Shown piece by piece: positions 58,995-64,000 of a stretch of DNA of 64,000 nucleotides. Each line of letters begins with the position of its first letter. The stretch's first letter is position 1. This stretch comes from 66-474 sp044464225 (GTDB lineage Bacteria; Pseudomonadota; Gammaproteobacteria; Xanthomonadales; Rhodanobacteraceae): the NCBI GenBank assembly GCA_044464225.1, contig JBIQLN010000008.1, positions 1-64,000 of the forward strand, read 5' to 3'. The notes beneath the pieces are model-generated. The model had not been told where the DNA came from. It did not search any database and worked only from the letters and a program-made list of their open reading frames with translations. A program made the position numbers and the translations under genes.

Positions 58995-59786
58995 TCACTC
59001 CTTCACCCATGGTGGCGCGCGTTTTTCGAGGAATGCCGACAAACCTTCCTGGCCTTCCGGCGATACCCGCAGGCGCGCGATCAGCCCCGCATTTTCGGCA
59101 TCGGTGCCTTCCGCGGATTCGGCAGTCATGCCGGATGTGCGCAGGGCCAGGAGTTTGGCTTCGTGCTGCGCCTGCGGACCTCCCTTGGCGAGGAAGTGCA
59201 ACTGGCGTTCCACCGCTTCGTCGAGCTGGTCGGCAGCGACGCACCGATGCAACAAGCCGATGCGCGCGGCTTCCGCCGCATCGAAGATTTCCGCGCTGAC
59301 GAACAGCCGTCGCGCGTGCCGGGCGCCGATGGCCTGCACCACGTACGGCGCGATCGTGGCGGGCACCAGCCCGAGCTTCACTTCGCTCAGCGCGAACTTC
59401 GCCTCCTCGACCCCGATCGCGACGTCGCAGCAGGCGATCAGCCCCACGCCGCCGCCATAGGCCGAACCGTTGACGCGCGCCAGGGTCGGTTTCGGAAAGA
59501 ACTGCAGCAAGTGCAGCAGCTTCGCAAGGCGCAGTGCATCGTCGCGGTTTTCTTCGGCGCTGGCCCCCGCCATGCTTCGCATCCAGTTGAGATCGGCGCC
59601 GGCCGAAAACGTGGCCCCGGCGCCCGTCAGGACCAGCGCACGGATGCCCGGTTCGCTCGCCAAGGATTCCAGTGCGGCGGTGGTCTCGGCAATCAAGCCG
59701 TCGTCGAAGGCGTTGTGGACCTGCGGACGGTTCAGCGTCAGGGTCGCCGTGGCGTGCCTGCGTTCGAGCAGGATGGCGTCGGCCAT
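58995..59786 (-). CDS. liuC: Enoyl-CoA hydratase/isomerase (probable methylglutaconyl-CoA hydratase)
   Basis: 263 aa crotonase. The oxyanion-hole regions are ATFSAGADLNWM and YGGGVGLIACCDVAIG; the second Glu-type region is FALSEVKLGLVPATIAPYV. With liuD- and mvaB-type genes downstream, hydration of 3-methylglutaconyl-CoA in leucine catabolism is the likely step. The ATG at 59786 is the family start; an upstream TTG is unlikely. Confidence 0.87.
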   Translation of the reverse strand: MADAILLERRHATATLTLNRPQVHNAFDDGLIAETTAALESLASEPGIRALVLTGAGATFSAGADLNWMRSMAGASAEENRDDALRLAKLLHLLQFFPKPTLARVNGSAYGGGVGLIACCDVAIGVEEAKFALSEVKLGLVPATIAPYVVQAIGARHARRLFVSAEIFDAAEAARIGLLHRCVAADQLDEAVERQLHFLAKGGPQAQHEAKLLALRTSGMTAESAEGTDAENAGLIARLRVSPEGQEGLSAFLEKRAPPWVKE

Positions 59787-59903
59787 CGTCGTGTTCCAAG
59801 TCAAAACGTGAAGGATAACCGTTTCGCACGCACGAACGTTTCACGTGGATGGTCATCGACCCGCGTTGCAAGCATGGTGCGGCGCAGCGGGGTTGTCTTT
59901 ATA

Positions 59904-59922
59904 AATGAGAACGATTAGCATT
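59904..59922. promoter_or_regulatory. Fur box
   Basis: AATGAGAACGATTAGCATT is a good match to the Fur site consensus (inverted heptamers around one base). It partly overlaps a TATAAA -10-like word (59900-59905) in front of the cupredoxin-FTR1-feoAB genes, so iron repression of these uptake genes is expected. Confidence 0.75.
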
Positions 59923-59967
59923 CGCTATCGACGCCTCCAAGGTGGAAATGGCGTGGAATTCGTGCCA

Positions 59968-60303
59968 ATGCGCAAGTGGATCTGGGCCATCGTCGTTGGG
60001 TTTGCAGGCGCCGCCGCGATGGCAGGCGTGCAAGCCGAAACCGCACCCGAGTATCACCTCGTGCTCCAGAACCACAAGTTCGAGCCTTCGACGTTGAAGG
60101 TGCCGGCCAACACCAAGCTCAAGCTGCTGGTGACCAACCGCAACGCCACGCCCTCGGAATTCGAGAGTGCCGATTTCAACCGCGAAAAGATCGTGTTGCC
60201 CAACTCCACGATCACCGTCTACATCGGTCCGCTGGCGAAGGGCAGTTACAAGTTCTTCGACGATTTCGACCAGGCCACCACTGGCGTGTTGATCGTGGAG
60301 TAG
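59968..60303 (+). CDS. Periplasmic cupredoxin-domain protein (EfeO/P19-like, FTR1-associated)
   Basis: 111 aa. A signal peptide ends near AGVQAE, so it is periplasmic. The body is a cupredoxin-like beta sandwich (FEPSTLKVPANTKLKLLVTN, then GSYKFFDDFDQATTGVLIV). The Cys and Met ligands of classical type 1 copper sites are absent. In EfeUOB-type systems this domain helps iron delivery to FTR1. A GTG at 59953, with AAGGTGG seven bases upstream, is an alternative start. Confidence 0.82.
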   Translation: MRKWIWAIVVGFAGAAAMAGVQAETAPEYHLVLQNHKFEPSTLKVPANTKLKLLVTNRNATPSEFESADFNREKIVLPNSTITVYIGPLAKGSYKFFDDFDQATTGVLIVE

Positions 60304-60316
60304 AGGCCAGGCACGC

Positions 60317-61186
60317 ATGCTGGGTATTGCGCTATTGGTGTTCCGCGAAGTGCTGGAGGCAGCGCTGATCGTGACCGTGGTTGCAGCCGCCACCCGCGGG
60401 GTGCCGCGCCGCAGCGTGTTCGTCGGTGGCGGCATCGCGCTCGGCATCGTCGGCGCGGTGGTGGTGGCCGCGTGCATGGGCCTGATCGAAGGTTCGTTGG
60501 GTGGTGTGGGCCAGGAAGTGTTCCAGGCGGCGGTATTGCTGACCGCGGTGGTGATGATCGGCTGGCACGTCACCTGGATGTCGAGCCACGGCAAGGAGAT
60601 GGTGCAGCAGATGCAGCGCGTCACCGATTCCGTCAAATCCGGGTCGAGTTCGATCGCGATCCTTTTGGCGGTCGTGGCGCTGGCCGTGCTGCGCGAAGGT
60701 TCCGAGATCGTGCTGTTCCTGTTCGGCATGGCGGCGGGCGGCGCGGGCAAGCTCGGCTTTCTTGCCGGGGTACCGCTGGGACTCGCGGGCGGCGTTGCGG
60801 TCGGATTTGCCCTGTATTTCGGATTGCTGCGCATACCGCTTCGTTACTTCTTCACCGCCACCAACTGGATGCTGGTCGTGTTGGCCGCCGGGCTTGCCTC
60901 CAGCGCGGCCGGCTTTCTGATCCAGGCCAATCTGCTGCCCGCGTGGGGCAACCAGCTTTGGGATACGTCGTGGCTGCTCACGAACGGTTCGCTGGTGGGG
61001 CAGGCGGTGCACGTGTTGACCGGTTACGAGGCGCGTCCCGCCGGCATGCAACTGGTGTTCTGGGTCGCAACGTTCTTGGTGCTCGTGGCGGGCATGCGCG
61101 TGATGGCATGGCGGGTGGCCGCGCATCGCCCGCGGACACGATCCGCATCGAAGGTTTCGAGCGCCGCCGCGCCGCGGGGCGCGTGA
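60317..61186 (+). CDS. FTR1 family iron permease
   Basis: 289 aa, seven membrane helices. The two RExxE iron-path motifs are REVLE (about 10-14) and REGSE (about 127-131). Takes up ferrous iron, oxidised on the way, across the inner membrane. It follows the cupredoxin gene by 13 bp. Confidence 0.9.
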   Translation: MLGIALLVFREVLEAALIVTVVAAATRGVPRRSVFVGGGIALGIVGAVVVAACMGLIEGSLGGVGQEVFQAAVLLTAVVMIGWHVTWMSSHGKEMVQQMQRVTDSVKSGSSSIAILLAVVALAVLREGSEIVLFLFGMAAGGAGKLGFLAGVPLGLAGGVAVGFALYFGLLRIPLRYFFTATNWMLVVLAAGLASSAAGFLIQANLLPAWGNQLWDTSWLLTNGSLVGQAVHVLTGYEARPAGMQLVFWVATFLVLVAGMRVMAWRVAAHRPRTRSASKVSSAAAPRGA

Positions 61187-61235
61187 GGCGCGGTGCCGCG
61201 GAACCGGTGCACGCAAGACAGGCGGTTCCTTTCTG

Positions 61236-61496
61236 ATGGTGCAGCGCGTCGTGCGTCTTTCCGATCTTCCCAAATCCGACAGTGCGATCGTGCACTCGGT
61301 GGCGCCGGACCATGCCTCGGACGCAATCGCCCGCCGGCTGTGTGACCTGGGCTTCGTCGCCGGTGAACGGGTGCGCGTGGTGGCGCGCGGTCCGATAGGT
61401 GGCGATCCCATCCTGGTGCAGATTGGCCATACCCGTTTCGCATTGCGCCGACGCGAAGCCGCGCGCGTGACGGTGACCGTGGAGGCCGAATCGTGA
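61236..61496 (+). CDS. feoA: Ferrous iron transport protein A
   Basis: 86 aa SH3-like protein. VRLSDLPKSDSAIVHS and ARRLCDLGFVAGERVRVVARGPIGGDP are typical, as is the end FALRRREAARV. It regulates FeoB. Overlaps feoB by 4 bp (GTGA). Confidence 0.93.
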   Translation: MVQRVVRLSDLPKSDSAIVHSVAPDHASDAIARRLCDLGFVAGERVRVVARGPIGGDPILVQIGHTRFALRRREAARVTVTVEAES

Positions 61497-63328
61497 ACGC
61501 GGCCACGTTGCGCATCGCGTTGGTCGGCAACCCCAACTCCGGGAAGACGGCGCTGTTCAACCAGCTCACCGGCGGACGCCAGAAGGTTGCCAACTACGCC
61601 GGCGTCACCGTCGAACGCAAGGAAGGGCGCTTCACCGCCCCGTCCGGTCGCGTGATGCGGGTGCTGGATCTGCCGGGCGCGTACAGCTTCGACGCGGTCA
61701 GTCCGGATGAACTCGTCACCCGCGACGTGCTGGAGGGACGCCATCCCGATGAAGCGGTCCCCGACCTGGTCGTGTGCGTGGCCGATGCGACCAATTTGCG
61801 CCTGCACCTGCGGTTCCTGCTGGAGCTGAAACGGCTGGGCCTGCCGCTGGTGCTTGCGCTGAACATGATGGATGCGGCCAGGCGCCGCGGCATCGAAATC
61901 GACATCCATGCGTTGCAGGAGCGCCTCGGCATCCCGGTAGTGGAAACGGTGGCGGTGCGACGTGGCGGTGCGCGCGGGCTGATCGCGCAACTGGACCGCG
62001 AAGTTCCGGTCGCGGCGAATCGCGCAAGCGCGCTACTCCTTTCGGATCTGCACGCCGAAGTGCGCGCGATCCTGGCGGCGACGGTCCGCATGCCGCGTGC
62101 AACCGCGGCACTCGACGATGCGCTGGACAGGTTCGCACTGCATCCGGTGATCGGACTCGCGATCCTGGCGGCGGTGATGTTCCTGGTGTTCCAGGCGGTG
62201 TATGCGCTGGGCAAACCGATGACCGACATGGTCGGCGACGGCTTCGGTTGGCTGGGGGCGCAACTCGCATCGGGCCTGCCCGCCGGTCCGTTGCAGGGAT
62301 TGGTGGTGGATGGCCTTTGCGGGGGGCTCGGCACCGTGCTCGGTTTCCTTCCGGAAATCCTGGTGCTGTTCTTCTTCATCCTCACGCTGGAGGAATCGGG
62401 TTACCTGCCACGCGCGGCCTTCCTGCTGGACCGCGTGATGGTGTCGGTGGGACTGACCGGGCGCTCGTTCATTCCGTTGCTTTCGAGTTTTGCCTGCGCG
62501 ATTCCCGGCATCATGGGCACGCGCAACATCACCGACCCGCGTGATCGACTCGCGACGATCCTGGTCGCGCCGCTGATGACGTGCTCCGCGCGATTGCCGG
62601 TTTACGCGCTGCTGATCGCCGCGTTCATTCCATCGCGCGGGGTGCTCGGCGTATTCAACCTCCAGGGCGTGGTGCTGTTCGCGTTGTATGCCGCGGGCAT
62701 CCTGGGTGCGATGCTGGTCGGCTGGGTGATGAAACGCATCCGTCGCGACAAGAGCGAACACGCGTTGCTGATGGAGCTGCCCGCGTACCGCCTGCCGAAA
62801 CCGCGCGACGTGGCGATCGGTCTGTACGAACGCGGCATGGTTTTCCTGAAGCGGTTGACGGGGGTGATCCTCGCATTGACGGTACTGATGTGGGCCCTGT
62901 CGAGCTTTCCCGCGCCGCCTGCTGGCGCAACCGGCCCTGCGATCGACTACAGCATCGCAGGCTGGCTCGGGCGCGGGCTTGCGCACGTGTTCGCGCCGAT
63001 CGGTTTCAACTGGCAGATGAGCCTGGCCCTGATTCCCGCGTTCGCGGCGCGTGAAACCGCCGTCGCCGCGTTGGCTACCGTGTATGCGGTGGGAGGCGAT
63101 ACGGCCGGCGCCGGATTGACGCAGGCACTGGCCGGCAATATTTCGCTGGCCAGTGCCTTGTCGCTGCTGGTGTGGTTCGCATACGCACCGCAATGCATGT
63201 CCACGCTGGCGGTGATCAAGCGTGAAACCGACTCGTGGCGCAATGTCGCGATCTCGTTCGGCTACATGTTCGCAATGGCATACGCGGCGTCGTTGATCAC
63301 CTACCAGTTGGCGAGGCTGTTCGCATGA
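61493..63328 (+). CDS. feoB: Ferrous iron transporter B (GTPase permease)
   Basis: 611 aa. The N-terminal G domain has GNPNSGKTALFNQLTGG, the DLPGAYSF switch and LNMMD; the rest forms the membrane pore with paired gate regions (ESGYLPRAAFLLDR and later AAFAARETAVAALATVY). It is shorter than the about 770 residues of E. coli FeoB. Start is GTG at 61493. It overlaps the next gene by 4 bp. Confidence 0.94.
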   Translation: MNAATLRIALVGNPNSGKTALFNQLTGGRQKVANYAGVTVERKEGRFTAPSGRVMRVLDLPGAYSFDAVSPDELVTRDVLEGRHPDEAVPDLVVCVADATNLRLHLRFLLELKRLGLPLVLALNMMDAARRRGIEIDIHALQERLGIPVVETVAVRRGGARGLIAQLDREVPVAANRASALLLSDLHAEVRAILAATVRMPRATAALDDALDRFALHPVIGLAILAAVMFLVFQAVYALGKPMTDMVGDGFGWLGAQLASGLPAGPLQGLVVDGLCGGLGTVLGFLPEILVLFFFILTLEESGYLPRAAFLLDRVMVSVGLTGRSFIPLLSSFACAIPGIMGTRNITDPRDRLATILVAPLMTCSARLPVYALLIAAFIPSRGVLGVFNLQGVVLFALYAAGILGAMLVGWVMKRIRRDKSEHALLMELPAYRLPKPRDVAIGLYERGMVFLKRLTGVILALTVLMWALSSFPAPPAGATGPAIDYSIAGWLGRGLAHVFAPIGFNWQMSLALIPAFAARETAVAALATVYAVGGDTAGAGLTQALAGNISLASALSLLVWFAYAPQCMSTLAVIKRETDSWRNVAISFGYMFAMAYAASLITYQLARLFA

Positions 63329-63627
63329 GCGTGGGGCTTGCCACCCAGCATGTCGTGGTCGGCCTGGTCGTGGTGGCTTGCGCGCTGGTCGCGTTCCGCA
63401 AGCTGGCGCCGCAACTCACGAATCGCTGGCTGGCCGCTGCATCGATCCGCCTGCGCCTGCACGGCCGTTCGGGTTTTTCCAGGTGGCTCGGCCGACGTTT
63501 GCAACCCAAACAGGCCACGGGCGACTGTGCGGATGGTTGCGCCACCTGCGGTGCATGTGGGCCGAAGAAACCAGTGGTGGCGCAACACGGAGCGGATCCG
63601 TTGCGCATGCGATCGCGGCCCCGCTGA
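63325..63627 (+). CDS. Small Cys-rich membrane protein downstream of feoB
   Basis: 100 aa. One membrane helix (about 8-24), a basic linker and a Cys cluster, CADGCATCGACG, near residues 67-78. It matches the pattern of FeoB-associated Cys-rich proteins (FeoC-like role), but homology to FeoC is not evident. Coupled to feoB by a 4-bp overlap. Confidence 0.75.
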   Translation: MSVGLATQHVVVGLVVVACALVAFRKLAPQLTNRWLAAASIRLRLHGRSGFSRWLGRRLQPKQATGDCADGCATCGACGPKKPVVAQHGADPLRMRSRPR

Positions 63628-63659
63628 CGTTCGCCGGCCCCGGTTTCGCAACCTCGGCT

Positions 63660-64000
63660 TCACTGCGCAAGTCGCCTCCTTGCCGCGGCCTCGGCCTTGT
63701 GCAACCAGGTCGTGAATCCGTCGGTCGCGGGCGCCCTGTCGTTGAGCAGCATCAGTGCGCTGATCTGGCCACGGTGATACACGCCGTGGGTGACCACATG
63801 CATAAGCATTTCCTCGCGCGACATGCGGCCGGGCGCGCCATCCGTGAAGGTGAAATCGATCTGTTCGGCCAACGCATGGCGGCCGAGTGCGGACACATGG
63901 TCGAGATATTCGCGGTCGGTCCGCCGGATGTCGGCGGAGAGTATTTCCAGCGTCGGCAATTCGGCGAGGTTGGCGGACGCGTAAGCGTGGCCTTGCCGTT
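63660..64000 (-). CDS. DinB family protein, C-terminal part (cut by window edge)
   Basis: At least 113 aa of C-terminal sequence. The frame is open to the right edge, so the start lies outside the window. The DinB metal-site pattern is seen in MHVVTHGVYHRGQISALM. DinB-like four-helix proteins act as thiol- or metal-dependent enzymes; the role here is unknown. It converges on the Cys-rich gene. Confidence 0.8.
   Translation of the reverse strand, partial: RQGHAYASANLAELPTLEILSADIRRTDREYLDHVSALGRHALAEQIDFTFTDGAPGRMSREEMLMHVVTHGVYHRGQISALMLLNDRAPATDGFTTWLHKAEAAARRRLAQ

Noticed and set aside
1..64000. CRISPR array
   Set aside because: No series of regularly spaced short repeats was seen; the repeats found are pairs or palindromes.

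Overview
The window is gene-dense, GC-rich chromosomal DNA of a gammaproteobacterium, most likely a member of the Xanthomonadales (Rhodanobacteraceae/Xanthomonadaceae type). The support is a histidine operon led by a TrpR-like regulator, a long-form HisG, a bifunctional HisB without the usual zinc loop, the ffs-dnaX-ybaB-recR block, pilZ close to holB, Kdo kinase (Gram-negative LPS) and an EfpL-type elongation factor. Many consecutive genes overlap by 4 bp (ATGA or GTGA), so most of the window is long, translationally coupled operons. No phage, transposase, integrase or CRISPR array is visible.

Layout: 1-22 holds the 5' end of a tRNA-Ser running off the left edge. 223-5743: a secreted amidase, a DJ-1/PfpI protein, a DUF6165 protein, a GT9 glycosyltransferase, Kdo kinase and an MBL-fold hydrolase. 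5740-8117: molybdopterin synthesis (moaA, moaC, moaD, moaE). 8118-8723: an RNA-gene region with a split tRNA-Ser copy, an intact tRNA-Ser(GGA), two 82/83-nt hairpin-rich repeats and the SRP RNA. 8792-12263: dnaX, ybaB, recR, a GNAT enzyme and a HIT protein. 12657-17193: an Slp lipoprotein and a MoxR/DUF58/transglutaminase operon. 17264-30930: yceF and a membrane protein diverge from the yceD-rpmF-fabH-fabD-(DUF1737)-fabG-acpP-fabF-pabB-pabC-mltG-tmk-holB cluster, followed by a PIG-L deacetylase and pilZ; plsX is absent from the cluster. 31042-42151: tRNA-Pro(CGG), hisS coupled to an ammonia-lyase, then a TrpR-like regulator and hisG-D-C-B-H-A-F-IE behind a clear promoter and palindromic operator.

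42143-47661 (minus strand) is a methionine-salvage operon (mtnB, mtnD, mtnC) interleaved with a PH-domain protein, a membrane-anchored C13 peptidase, a sugar nucleotidyltransferase and a NahK-like sugar kinase. 47793-53503: a Tat-exported HiPIP, a CDF metal exporter, two tandem APC amino-acid permeases separated by a terminator, and EfpL. 53712-59786 (minus): a leucine/isovalerate-type catabolic block (liuC-like hydratase, VOC protein, cupin, liuD-like biotin carboxylase, HMG-CoA lyase, GNAT, SDR). 59904-63627: a Fur box followed by a cupredoxin, an FTR1 iron permease, feoA, feoB and a Cys-rich membrane protein. 63660-64000: a DinB-family gene truncated by the right edge.

The most unusual region is 8164-8599. 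Two copies of a compact four-hairpin element each lie exactly at the T-loop junction of a tRNA-Ser sequence. One copy follows a complete tRNA 5' portion and the other precedes a complete tRNA 3' end, and an intact tRNA-Ser lies between them. Also notable are the TrpR-type operator in the his operon leader, the hisS-coupled ammonia-lyase with a central insertion, and the sugar-activation/peptidase genes embedded in the methionine-salvage operon.
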